23,914 nt of DNA from Raineyella sp964402325 (GTDB taxonomy: Bacteria > Actinomycetota > Actinomycetes > Propionibacteriales > Propionibacteriaceae), in NCBI GenBank assembly GCA_964402325.1, contig CAYOBI010000043.1, positions 1 through 23,914 on the forward strand. The letters run 5' to 3'. Shown here piece after piece: positions 7,177-14,884 of the stretch. A program made the translations under genes and the position numbers. Below the pieces are notes generated by a model. The model ran no database searches, was not told the origin of the DNA, and saw only the letters and a list, made by a program, of their open reading frames with translations. The stretch's first letter is position 1, and each line of letters begins with the position of its first letter.

Positions 7177-8108
7177 TGTCCGACGACGCCCCCGGCACCC
7201 CCACCCCCCGGTCCACCCCGCATGGCACCACCCCGCATGGCACGAGCGCGGACGGGAACGGCGCGGACGCCGCCCGCCCCCGGGTGACGCGGCACCGCCC
7301 CAACGCCCGCCACTACACCCACCTGCAGGAGATGTGGGGGACGGTCGTGGTGATCGACCTGGTCGAGGGCGAGCGGGCGTGGCCGTCCGACGACGAGCTC
7401 GAGGGGACGATCGACGAGGCGGTCGACCTGATGCACCGCGTCGACGAGGTCTTCTCCACCTACCGCGCCACCTCCCTGGTCAGCGCGCTGCGGTCCGGCC
7501 GGCTGGCCGAGTCCGACCTCGACGCGTCCGACCCCGACCATGCCGCCCTGATGGAGGTGATCGCCGCCTGCCGGTGGGGCCGCGAGGTGACCGGCGGTAA
7601 CTTCGACCCCTGGGCGGTGCCCGGCGGCTTCGACCCGTCCGGCTACGTCAAGGGCTGGGCCGCCGAACTGGTCGCCGACCTGCTGGTCGAACGGGGCTAC
7701 GAGAACGTCTGCGTCAACGCCGGCGGGGACATCGTCACCCGCGGTCGCCCGGCCCCTGACCAGGGCTGGCGGATCGGCATCCGGCACCCCGACGACCCCG
7801 AGGCGATCGTCCGGGTCGAGGAGCTGGAGGATGCGGCGATCGCCACCTCCGGGGTGTACGAACGCGGCGAGCACATCGTCGACCCGCACGCTCACGCCCC
7901 GGCCCACGGCGCCCGCTCGGCCACCGTCGTCGCGCCGAACGCCGGCCTGGCCGAGATCCTGTCCACCGCCCTGATCGTCGCCGGGCGCGACGGCGCGATC
8001 TGGGCGGCCTCCGAACGCGGCTGCCGGGCGTACGTCGTCGACCCGGCGCCCGCCGACACCGCGTGGTCGACCTCCTGGGTCGGCGACCGGATGCCCAAGG
8101 TCGGCTGA
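7176..8108 (+). CDS. apbE: FAD:protein FMN transferase, ApbE family, 310 aa
   Basis: The enzyme transfers FMN from FAD to a Thr of a partner protein in a metal-dependent reaction. Family motifs are clear: FSTYRATS (93-100), FDPSGYVKGWA (152-162), NAGGDI (181-186), IATSGVYER (222-230) and HIVDP (233-237), with a small-residue helix LSTALIVAG (262-270) before the end. Length fits the family. The ATG at 7176 shares one base with the stop of the FMN-binding gene (TGATG), so the two are coupled and almost certainly an enzyme-substrate pair. The N-terminal ~45 residues are Pro/His/Thr-rich, include a tandem TPHGT repeat, and show neither a signal peptide nor a lipobox. The enzyme therefore appears cytoplasmic unless a non-classical route is used. 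Confidence 0.93.
   Translation: MSDDAPGTPTPRSTPHGTTPHGTSADGNGADAARPRVTRHRPNARHYTHLQEMWGTVVVIDLVEGERAWPSDDELEGTIDEAVDLMHRVDEVFSTYRATSLVSALRSGRLAESDLDASDPDHAALMEVIAACRWGREVTGGNFDPWAVPGGFDPSGYVKGWAAELVADLLVERGYENVCVNAGGDIVTRGRPAPDQGWRIGIRHPDDPEAIVRVEELEDAAIATSGVYERGEHIVDPHAHAPAHGARSATVVAPNAGLAEILSTALIVAGRDGAIWAASERGCRAYVVDPAPADTAWSTSWVGDRMPKVG
7213..7242 (+). repeat. 15-bp tandem duplication inside apbE
   Basis: CCACCCCGCATGGCA occurs twice back to back (7213-7227, 7228-7242). It encodes a duplicated five-residue TPHGT unit in the disordered N-terminus and keeps the reading frame. Confidence 0.85.
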
Positions 8109-8117
8109 GCGCGAGCC

Positions 8118-8149
8118 CCCCGAAACCGACCGACCCCGAAACCGACCGA
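8118..8149. repeat. 16-bp tandem repeat between convergent apbE and modC
   Basis: CCCCGAAACCGACCGA is present in two perfect adjacent copies (8118-8133 and 8134-8149), followed by the start of a third (CCC). It fills most of the 46-base gap between the convergent stops. It cannot form a strong hairpin, so a terminator role is not evident. Slippage of a short sequence is the simplest explanation. Confidence 0.85.
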
Positions 8150-8154
8150 CCCGG

Positions 8155-9318
8155 TCAGTGCCCCCGGTACACCCGTACCTGTTGGGCCTTGACCACGAAC
8201 CAGAGACGTCGCCCCGGCACGACCGCCAGTTCGGCGGCCGCGGCAGGGGTGATGTCCGCGGCGAGTCGTACGTCCTGTCCCCCTTCCGGAACGTCCGACC
8301 CACCGCGGATCCCACCGTCGTGGGGCCCCGAGGAAGTCACACCACGGGTGCTCCGCACCCAACGGGCGACCACCCGCACCTGCCCGCCGCGAGGTTCCAT
8401 CCCTTCCACCTCGACGGGCCAGCAGTTGCGAGGGCTGCCCCGGGGGGCCTCACGATGGAGGCTCACCGCCGCCGGATCCACCAGAGCCAGGGCACGGGCT
8501 CCGGGTCCGGCGGCGGTGTCGTCCTCCCAGACCCCCGCCACCGGGCCGAGCGCGGTGTCCAGCTGCACGCCGTCCCCCCGCCGGGCGCCCGCCACCCCGA
8601 CACCGAGGGTCCCCTCGAGCAGCACCCGGCCGGCCAGGTCGGCGGCGAACCCGCTGCGCGGGCTCTCCACCAGGTCCCGTACGCTCCGGTCCTCCACCAC
8701 CCGGCCGTGGTCCAGCACCACGGTGCGCCCGGCCAGGGTGACGACGTCGACCAGGTCGTGGGTGACGACCAGGGTCGTCCGCCCGTCGAGGACCCCGCGC
8801 AGCACACCCCGGAGCTGTGGGGCGACGGCCACGTCGAGGGCGGCGAAGGGTTCGTCCAGCAGCAGCACCTGCGGGTCGGCGGCCAGGGCCCGGGCGATCG
8901 CCACCCGCTGGGCCTGCCCGCCGGACAGCTGTCCGGGCCGCCGGGCGGCGAAACCGGCCATGTCGACCGCCTCCAGCCATGCCCCGGCGACGGCCCGGGC
9001 CCGGACCCGGCCCAGGCCGGCGGCGCGCGGGGCGAAGGCGACGTTCTCCAGCACGCTGAGGTGCGGGAACAGCAGCGGCCGCTGGGCGAGCAGGGCCACC
9101 CGCCGGCGGTACGGGGGCAGCCGGGTGACGTCCTGCCCGCCGAGGAACACCGCACCCGACGTCGGGGCCAGGGTGCCGGCCAGTAGCCCGAGCAAGGTGG
9201 ACTTGCCGGCGCCGTTGGGCCCGAGCACGGCGACCACCTGCCCGTCGGGGACCTCGAGGGCGACCCGGAAGTCCCGGGCGGCGAGGGTGAGGTCGAGTCG
9301 TACGTCAGCCACGGTCAC
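8155..9318 (-). CDS. modC: Molybdate ABC transporter ATP-binding protein ModC, 387 aa
   Basis: The ATPase core is complete: Walker A GPNGAGKST (33-41), signature LSGGQAQR (131-138), Walker B VLLLDEP (151-157) and a VVTHD switch histidine. The C-terminal region (about 230-387) ends in a TOBE/Mop-like module with the ITPAAAAELAVVPGRRLWFVV pattern that binds oxyanion in ModC proteins. The start is GTG at 9316-9318, lying inside the 3' end of modB (14-base overlap). It powers uptake of molybdate through ModB from the ModA lipoprotein. The order modA-modB-modC and the overlaps make one operon. Tungstate or related oxyanion transport cannot be excluded by sequence alone. Confidence 0.9.
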   Translation of the reverse strand: MTVADVRLDLTLAARDFRVALEVPDGQVVAVLGPNGAGKSTLLGLLAGTLAPTSGAVFLGGQDVTRLPPYRRRVALLAQRPLLFPHLSVLENVAFAPRAAGLGRVRARAVAGAWLEAVDMAGFAARRPGQLSGGQAQRVAIARALAADPQVLLLDEPFAALDVAVAPQLRGVLRGVLDGRTTLVVTHDLVDVVTLAGRTVVLDHGRVVEDRSVRDLVESPRSGFAADLAGRVLLEGTLGVGVAGARRGDGVQLDTALGPVAGVWEDDTAAGPGARALALVDPAAVSLHREAPRGSPRNCWPVEVEGMEPRGGQVRVVARWVRSTRGVTSSGPHDGGIRGGSDVPEGGQDVRLAADITPAAAAELAVVPGRRLWFVVKAQQVRVYRGH

Positions 9319-10132
9319 CCCCGAGTGCGCGGGAGCCGACGGTGAGCACGACCAGTGCCCCCACCCCGACCAGCACCAGGGACAGCGCGACCGCGGCGGC
9401 CGGGTCGACCTCGCGCTGCAGGTAGACCTCGAGCGGCAGCGTCCGGGTGGTGCCCTGCAGGGAGCCGGCGAAAGTCAGCGTGGCGCCGAACTCGCCCAGC
9501 GCCCGGGCGAAGGCCAGCACCGCCCCGGAGACCAGGCCCGGCGCGACCAGCGGCAGGGTGACCCGGCGCAGCACCACGCCGGGGGCGGCGCCGAGGGTCG
9601 CGGCGACCCGTTCGTACGCCTCGGTGCCGGAGCGCAGCGCCCCCTCCAGCGAGATCACCAGGAACGGCATCGCCACGAAGGTCTGGGCGAGGACGACGGC
9701 GGTGGTGCTGAAGGCGATGTGTACGCCGCCGAGTTCGAGCCAGCGGCCGAGCAGCCCGGTCCGGCCGTAGGTGAGCAGCAGGGCCAGGCCACCGACCACC
9801 GGAGGGAGGACCAGCGGCAGCATCACGAGGGCGCGCAGGTAGCGGTGCCCGCGGGGTTCGGCGCGCGCCAGCACCACGGCCAGCGGGACGCCGAACACCA
9901 GGCTGGCCACCGTCGCGGCGGCCGCCGTCCGCAAGGACAGGGACAGGGCGACCAGCGCCGAGGTCGAGGTGACCAGGGCCCCGAAGTGGCGCCAGTCGGT
10001 GCCCAGCACCATCGCCGCCAACGGCAGCGCGAGGAAGGCCAGCCCGGCCGCGGCCGGGATCCACAGCCAGCCCGGCACGGTGTAGCGCCCGGCCCTGCCT
10101 GAGCCGGCCCTGCCCGCACCGGCCTCGGTCAC
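9305..10132 (-). CDS. modB: Molybdate ABC transporter permease ModB, 275 aa
   Basis: An inner-membrane permease with an N-terminal helix (about 20-45) and four or five further hydrophobic segments. The ABC-coupling EAA loop is AYERVAATLGAAPGVVLRRVTLP. ARALGEFGATLTFAGSLQG downstream is the signature of the molybdate/tungstate permease family. It starts with GTG at 10130-10132, which overlaps the modA stop by four bases (GTGA), so synthesis is coupled. It should form the homodimeric channel that receives molybdate from ModA and is driven by ModC. Confidence 0.93.
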   Translation of the reverse strand: MTEAGAGRAGSGRAGRYTVPGWLWIPAAAGLAFLALPLAAMVLGTDWRHFGALVTSTSALVALSLSLRTAAAATVASLVFGVPLAVVLARAEPRGHRYLRALVMLPLVLPPVVGGLALLLTYGRTGLLGRWLELGGVHIAFSTTAVVLAQTFVAMPFLVISLEGALRSGTEAYERVAATLGAAPGVVLRRVTLPLVAPGLVSGAVLAFARALGEFGATLTFAGSLQGTTRTLPLEVYLQREVDPAAAVALSLVLVGVGALVVLTVGSRALGGDRG

Positions 10133-10932
10133 GGCTGGCCGAAGCCTGCCTCGGCCAGAACCGCCTGACCCTCGGCGCCGGTCACGTACGCCACGTACTG
10201 GCGCGCCGCCTCGGCCCGGTCACCGGCGGCGCCGGTCGCGGTGACGCCGATCGGGTAGCGGTTCGGGGTCTGGTCGACGCCGAGCGGGACGCCGGTGCCG
10301 GTGCCGGCGGCCTCCGCCTTCGCCACGTCGGTGGTGTAGACGACGGCGGCGTCGGCCTGGCCGGAGGTGACCTTGCCGGCGGTGTCGGTGACGTTCGCCT
10401 CCTCGCTCACCGGGGCGACGGTGATCCCGGCCGCCTTGAGGGTCCGGTCGGTCGCCGCGCCGCAGGGCACCTGCGGGGCACAGACGACGAGCTTCAGCCC
10501 GGCCCTGGTCAGGTCCCTGGCGCCGGTGAGGCCGAGCGGGTTCTTCGGGGCGACCAGGACGGCCAGCTGGTTGGTGGCGAACAGCGTCGAGTCCGGGACC
10601 AGCCCCTTGTCCCTGGCCTGCTGCATGGTCCGTTCGTCCGCGGTCGCCAGGACGTCGGCGGGTGCGCCGGCGGCGAGCTGGCTGACCAGGTCGGACGACC
10701 CGGCGTAGCTGTAGCGGACGGTGACGCCGGGGTGCGCCGCGCCGAACGCGGTGCCGATCCGGTCGAACGGACCCGACAGCGAGGCGGCGGCGAAGACGGT
10801 GAGGGTGACGGGGGGTCGGGTGGACGCTCCGGAGGAGCCGATGCCGGAGGCGCCGCACGCACCCAGGCCGACGATCGCGGCCAGCGCCACGAGGATGCCG
10901 AGGACCGATCGGGTCGGACGGGCAGGTGTCAT
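10129..10932 (-). CDS. modA: Molybdate-binding lipoprotein ModA, 267 aa
   Basis: A basic N-terminus (MTPARPTRS), hydrophobic core and VGLGAC lipobox (lipidated C26) mark a surface-anchored lipoprotein. The mature part shows the ModA fold signature: LTVFAAASLSGPFDRIGTAF, YSYAGSSDLVSQLAAGAPADVLATAD, and later VVYTTDVAKA. It captures molybdate and hands it to ModB. The open frame extends further upstream, but the ATG at 10932 is chosen because the signal peptide begins there and a TAGGGT -10 box sits exactly 7 bases before it, implying a leaderless message. It is divergent from the carboxyltransferase gene across 145 bases that hold both promoters. Confidence 0.93.
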   Translation of the reverse strand: MTPARPTRSVLGILVALAAIVGLGACGASGIGSSGASTRPPVTLTVFAAASLSGPFDRIGTAFGAAHPGVTVRYSYAGSSDLVSQLAAGAPADVLATADERTMQQARDKGLVPDSTLFATNQLAVLVAPKNPLGLTGARDLTRAGLKLVVCAPQVPCGAATDRTLKAAGITVAPVSEEANVTDTAGKVTSGQADAAVVYTTDVAKAEAAGTGTGVPLGVDQTPNRYPIGVTATGAAGDRAEAARQYVAYVTGAEGQAVLAEAGFGQP

Positions 10933-10939
10933 GAGCCTC

Positions 10940-10945
10940 ACCCTA
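10940..10945 (-). promoter_or_regulatory. -10 box of modA, leaderless start
   Basis: TAGGGT on the minus strand ends 7 bases before the modA ATG, so transcription should begin at or next to the start codon. A GTGAGG stretch overlaps this spacer and could act as a ribosome site if the message starts further upstream. Confidence 0.5.
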
Positions 10946-11064
10946 GAGCAGGCACCGGGCAGGTTCCGGGGCACCGTCGCGGCGGCGGAGCACGGCCCGA
11001 AGATCGGTGTGCCACTGTGCTGTGCGCCATCGCCTGACCGGCTGTCGCACGACACCTGCTCTGC

Positions 11065-11070
11065 CACACT
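11065..11070 (+). promoter_or_regulatory. Possible -10 box of the carboxyltransferase gene, leaderless start
   Basis: CACACT, matching the TANNNT pattern except at its first base, ends 7 bases before the ATG at 11078. No purine-rich ribosome site precedes the ATG, which supports a leaderless message. Confidence 0.4.
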
Positions 11071-11077
11071 GAGCGCC

Positions 11078-12544
11078 ATGGCGAAACGATGGCGTGCGCA
11101 GGAACTCGTCGACCTCGTGGTCGATCCGGGTTCGCAGGAGTCCTGGGACGAACCGATCGACATCAGCAGTTATCCCCCGGACTACCGCGACCAGGTCCTG
11201 GCCGCCCGCGAGAAGTCCGGCCTCGACGAGGCCGTCACCACCGGCCGGGCCACCATCGACGGCCGCCCGATGGCCTTCATCGTCGGCGACTTCCGTTTCC
11301 TCGGCGGCTCGATCGGCCGCGACACCGCGATCCGGATCGAGGCGGCGGTCCGCCGGGCGACCGCGGAGCAGCTGCCGCTGATCGCCTCGACCTCCTCCGG
11401 CGGCACCCGGATGCAGGAGGGCACCCCGGCGTTCGTCCGGATGGTGTCGATCTCCCGGGCGGTGATCGCGCACAAGGACGCGGGCCTGCCCTACATCGTC
11501 TACCAGCGCCACCCCACGACCGGCGGCGTGTTCGCCTCCTGGGGCTCGCTCGGCCACATCACCGTCGCCGAGCCGGAGGCGATGCTCGGCTTCCTCGGCC
11601 CGCGGGTGTACGAGGTGCTGAACGACCGGCCGTTCCCGGAGGGCGTCCAGGTCGCGGAGAACCTCGTCGACCACGGCATCATCGACGCCATCGTGAAGCC
11701 CGAGGACCTGCGCGCGATCGCCGCGACCGCACTGCGGGTGCTCACCCCGGTCGATCTCGGCGCGCCGCGCGAGAAGGATGCGCCGGCGCCGCTGCCGCCC
11801 CGGGCCGGCTCGGTCTGGGACTCGATCGAGACCACCCGGCGTTCCGACCGGCCCGGCATCCGCGAGGTGCTGCGGTACGGCGCCACCGACGTCCTCACCC
11901 TGTCCGGCACCGGCGCCGAGCACGGCCCCGGCATGTTGCTCGCGCTGGCCCGGCTCGACGGGCTGCCCTGCGTCATCGTCGGGCAGGACCGGCGGATCCA
12001 GATGACCGGCGGGCCGCTCGGGCCGGCCGGCCTGCGGGCCGCCCAGCGCGGCATCCGGCTCGCCGAGATGCTGGGCCTGCCGCTGGTCACCGTCGTCGAC
12101 ACCCCCGGCGCGGACCTCTCCCCCGAGGCCGAGGAGGGCGGCCTGGCCGGTGAGATCTCCCGTACGCTCGCCTGGCTGGCGCGGACCACCGTGCCGTCGG
12201 TGTCGATGATCCTCGGCCAGGGCACCGGCGGCGGTGCGCTGGCGATGATGCCGGCCGACCGGATCATCGCGATGGAGCGCGGCTGGCTGTCGCCGCTGCC
12301 GCCCGAGGGCGCCAGTGCCATCGTCTACAAGGACGGTTCGCACGCCCGGGAGCTGTCCGAGCTGCAGCGGGTCGGGGCCCAGGAGATGCTGGCGGACGGC
12401 ATCATCCACCGGATCGTCGCCGAACCGGCCGATCCGGCGGCGGAGCCGCAGGAGTTCGCCCGCCGGGCGGTGGCCGCGATCACCGAGGAGCTGCGCGAGG
12501 TGGCCGCCGAGAAGGACCACTGGAAGGCCGGTCTGCGCCCGTAG
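11078..12544 (+). CDS. Acetyl-CoA carboxylase-type carboxyltransferase, fused beta/alpha subunits, 488 aa
   Basis: Two crotonase-fold carboxyltransferase halves are joined. The N-half resembles AccD: FIVGDFRFLGGSIG (67-80), STSSGGTRMQEG (104-115) and TTGGVFASWGSLGH (147-160). The C-half resembles AccA: QMTGGPLGPAGLRAAQRGIRLAEM, VVDTPGADLSPEAEEGG, GQGTGGGALAMMPADRIIA. These Gly-Gly pairs form the oxyanion holes for acyl-CoA and carboxybiotin. The Cys4 zinc ribbon of E. coli AccD is absent. It would transfer CO2 from a biotin carrier to an acyl-CoA, but no biotin carboxylase or carrier gene is nearby, so partners must be elsewhere and the acyl-CoA substrate is not certain. ATG 11078 is chosen over longer upstream frames because homology begins there and a -10-like box sits 7 bases before it. 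Confidence 0.85.
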   Translation: MAKRWRAQELVDLVVDPGSQESWDEPIDISSYPPDYRDQVLAAREKSGLDEAVTTGRATIDGRPMAFIVGDFRFLGGSIGRDTAIRIEAAVRRATAEQLPLIASTSSGGTRMQEGTPAFVRMVSISRAVIAHKDAGLPYIVYQRHPTTGGVFASWGSLGHITVAEPEAMLGFLGPRVYEVLNDRPFPEGVQVAENLVDHGIIDAIVKPEDLRAIAATALRVLTPVDLGAPREKDAPAPLPPRAGSVWDSIETTRRSDRPGIREVLRYGATDVLTLSGTGAEHGPGMLLALARLDGLPCVIVGQDRRIQMTGGPLGPAGLRAAQRGIRLAEMLGLPLVTVVDTPGADLSPEAEEGGLAGEISRTLAWLARTTVPSVSMILGQGTGGGALAMMPADRIIAMERGWLSPLPPEGASAIVYKDGSHARELSELQRVGAQEMLADGIIHRIVAEPADPAAEPQEFARRAVAAITEELREVAAEKDHWKAGLRP

Positions 12545-12558
12545 GTCCCCTGGGTCCC

Positions 12559-12603
12559 TACACTGTGCTCCGGTTTCTCCCGCTTCCCGCAGCCCGAACG
12601 GAG
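12559..12603 (+). promoter_or_regulatory. Probable promoter and ribosome site of the GT2 gene
   Basis: A TACACT -10 box at 12559-12564 lies just after the carboxyltransferase stop and about 50 bases before the GTG at 12614. ACGGAG near 12598-12603 gives a ribosome site about 10 bases before that GTG. This gene would have a leader, unlike several neighbours. Confidence 0.4.
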
Positions 12604-12613
12604 TGCACCGCGC

Positions 12614-14884
12614 GTGCCCGACCTCACCGCCCCGACCGACGATCCCGCACGCCTCGTCCGGCCGGCCCGGCCCCGGCCGGACGCCGCCTGGGCCGAGGCG
12701 GCGGGCGACTACTACGTCCCGTTCACCCACCCGGCTCCCGCGCCCCGGGTGGTGGCCGCGGCGTGGCTGGCGCCGGCGCTGACCACCGGGCTGTGGGCGC
12801 TGTTCGTGGTCGACAGCCTGGCCCGGGTGGCCCGGCGCCATCCCTCGGTGCCGGAGGCGCTGGCGGTCGGGATCGTGCTGGCGGCGACGACGGCGTTGTG
12901 CTTCTCCTCGGTGATGTACCAGGTCGGCCGGGGCGCTGCGCTGCGGCGGCTCGCGGGGCACCGGCGGACGCCGCGCGAGGAGCTGGACCGGCACTTCCGG
13001 TTCTCCCACGCGACGATGACGGCGCTGGTGCCCTCGTACGCCAAGGAGCTGAAGGTGGTCCGGGCGACGCTGTGGTCGGCGGCGCTGCAGGAGTTCCCGC
13101 GGCTGCGGGTGGTGCTGCTGATCGACGACCCGCCCTTCCCGGCCGACGCGGAGGCCCGTGCGCGGCTGGCGGCGACCCGCGGGTTGCCGGGGGAGATCGC
13201 CCGGCGGTTGGAGGGGCCGCGGCGCTTCTGCACGGCGGCGCTGGAGGGGTTCCGGGCGGCGGACGGCCCCGAGGTGACGGCCACCGAGGTGCACCGGCTG
13301 GTCGACACGTACGAACGGGCCGCAGTCTGGCTGCGTGACCTCGCCGCCGACACCGTCATCGACGACCACTCCGACGGGTTCCTCGTCGACCAGGTGTTCC
13401 TCGGGCTGGCCGAGGAACTGCTCGCCGACGCCGAGCAGCTGACCACCGGGCTGGCCGCCGGCCGGTGCCCCGGCGCGGTGGAGATGCTCGACCGGCATCG
13501 CCGCCTGGTCCGGCTCTTCTCGGTGGAGGCCGGGATGTTCGAGCGGAAGCGCTACGCCTCGCTGTCGCAGGCGCCGAACAAGGCGATGAACCTCAACTCC
13601 TACCTCGGGCTGATGGGGCAGGCGTGGCGGACGGTACGGACCGAGGCGGGCGACGCGCTGGTGCCGACCGTCGACCTGGCGGTGGCCGAGGTCGTGGTGC
13701 CGGACGCCGACTACGTCCTCACCCTCGACGCGGACTCGCTGCTGGTGCGCGACTACTGCGTACGTCTCGTGCACGAGCTGGAGCAGCCGGGCAACGAGGA
13801 CGTCGCGGTGATCCAGACGCCGTACTGCTCGATCCCGGGCTCGCCGACGATGGTCGAGCAGGTCGCCGGCGCCACCACCGACCTGCAGCACCTGCACCAC
13901 CTCGGCAAGACCGCCCACGACGCTACGTTCTGGGTCGGGGCGAACGCGATCATCCGGCGCCGCGCGCTGGACGAGATCGTCACCGAGCGCACCGAGCGGG
14001 GCTTCCGGATCCGGACCTACATCCAGGACCGTACGGTGATCGAGGACACCGAGTCGACGATGGACCTGGCGGCGCGCGGGTGGCGGCTGGTCAACCACCC
14101 GGAGCGGCTCAGCTACAGCGCCACCCCGCCGGACTTCGGGTCGCTGGTGGTGCAGCGCCGGCGGTGGGCCAACGGCGGGCTGATCATCCTGCCGAAGATC
14201 CGCGACGTCATCCTCTGCCACCGGGTGCGGCACCGGCCGCTCGACCCGGTCGGGGTGCTGCTGCGGGTCGACTACCTCGGTTCGATCGCCTGGACCTGTC
14301 TGGCTTCGCTGCTGCTCCTGCTGGTGCCGGCCGTGGGGGTGCTGGTCAGCCCGCTGCTGTTCCTCACCGCGGTGCCGTTCCTCCTGGTCCAGGGCGCCGA
14401 CCTGCGCCGGGTCGGCCACGGGCCGCTGGACGTGCTGTGGGTGCAGGCGCTCAACCTGGTGCTGCTGCCGGTCAACCTGTCCGGTGTGCTGCAGTCCCTG
14501 CGCCAGGCGGCCACCGGCCGGACCGTCCCGTTCGCCCGCACTCCGAAGGTCACCGCCCGGGTGGCGGCACCGCCGACGTACGCCCTGGCGCCGTACCTGC
14601 TGACCGTGGTGCTGGCCTTGCTGGCCTGGCACTCGTGGACCCTCGGCTACCGGGTCGGGACGGTGTTCGCCCTGGTCAGCACGGTGCTGATGCTGGTCGG
14701 CGCGGTGACCTTCGTGGGCGTCCGCGGCGTGGTGCAGGACCTGGCCGCCTGGGCCCGGACGATCGGGTCGGAACGGGCCGGGCTGCTGGGCCACCGCCGG
14801 CCCCGCGGCCCGCTGGAGGTGGCTCGTCCCGGCGCGCTGCCGGAGCCGGCGGAGGTCGCCGAGCGCCGGGCGTCAAACCAGTGA
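12614..14884 (+). CDS. GT2-family membrane glycosyltransferase, cellulose-synthase-like, 756 aa
   Basis: Two N-terminal membrane helices (about 46-68 and 82-101) precede a GT-A domain: ALVPSYAKELKVVRATLWSA (137-156) and VVLLIDDPP (166-174) bind the nucleotide sugar, LDADS (371-375) holds the metal-binding DxD, VIEDTES (475-481) supplies the catalytic-base region, and VQRRRWANGG (513-522) is the QxxRW motif of processive enzymes. Three or four C-terminal helices follow (about 545-600, 575-730), giving a synthase that polymerises and may extrude a glycan. Unusual is a helical insert of about 145 residues between DDPP and NKAMNLN (322-328). It starts at GTG. No BcsB, BcsZ or other partner lies nearby, so the polymer is unknown. 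Its last 12 bases overlap the convergent AEC permease gene. Confidence 0.85.
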   Translation: MPDLTAPTDDPARLVRPARPRPDAAWAEAAGDYYVPFTHPAPAPRVVAAAWLAPALTTGLWALFVVDSLARVARRHPSVPEALAVGIVLAATTALCFSSVMYQVGRGAALRRLAGHRRTPREELDRHFRFSHATMTALVPSYAKELKVVRATLWSAALQEFPRLRVVLLIDDPPFPADAEARARLAATRGLPGEIARRLEGPRRFCTAALEGFRAADGPEVTATEVHRLVDTYERAAVWLRDLAADTVIDDHSDGFLVDQVFLGLAEELLADAEQLTTGLAAGRCPGAVEMLDRHRRLVRLFSVEAGMFERKRYASLSQAPNKAMNLNSYLGLMGQAWRTVRTEAGDALVPTVDLAVAEVVVPDADYVLTLDADSLLVRDYCVRLVHELEQPGNEDVAVIQTPYCSIPGSPTMVEQVAGATTDLQHLHHLGKTAHDATFWVGANAIIRRRALDEIVTERTERGFRIRTYIQDRTVIEDTESTMDLAARGWRLVNHPERLSYSATPPDFGSLVVQRRRWANGGLIILPKIRDVILCHRVRHRPLDPVGVLLRVDYLGSIAWTCLASLLLLLVPAVGVLVSPLLFLTAVPFLLVQGADLRRVGHGPLDVLWVQALNLVLLPVNLSGVLQSLRQAATGRTVPFARTPKVTARVAAPPTYALAPYLLTVVLALLAWHSWTLGYRVGTVFALVSTVLMLVGAVTFVGVRGVVQDLAAWARTIGSERAGLLGHRRPRGPLEVARPGALPEPAEVAERRASNQ

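Noticed and set aside
8063..10102. Very long plus-strand open frame antisense to modB and modC
   Set aside because: Its translation is Arg/Pro/Ser- then Gln/His/Gly-rich low complexity with no domain, while the opposite strand encodes complete ModC and ModB motifs. Long antisense frames are expected at this GC content.
10933..11077. Possible molybdenum-cofactor riboswitch upstream of modA
   Set aside because: The -10 box lies 7 bases before the modA ATG, leaving no room for a 5' leader, and no conserved aptamer-like pairing was seen in the 145-base gap.
10943..14794. Minus-strand open frame of nearly 1300 codons
   Set aside because: It is exactly antisense to the carboxyltransferase and GT2 genes, is His/Gln/Arg-rich, and shows no motif; composition explains the lack of stops.
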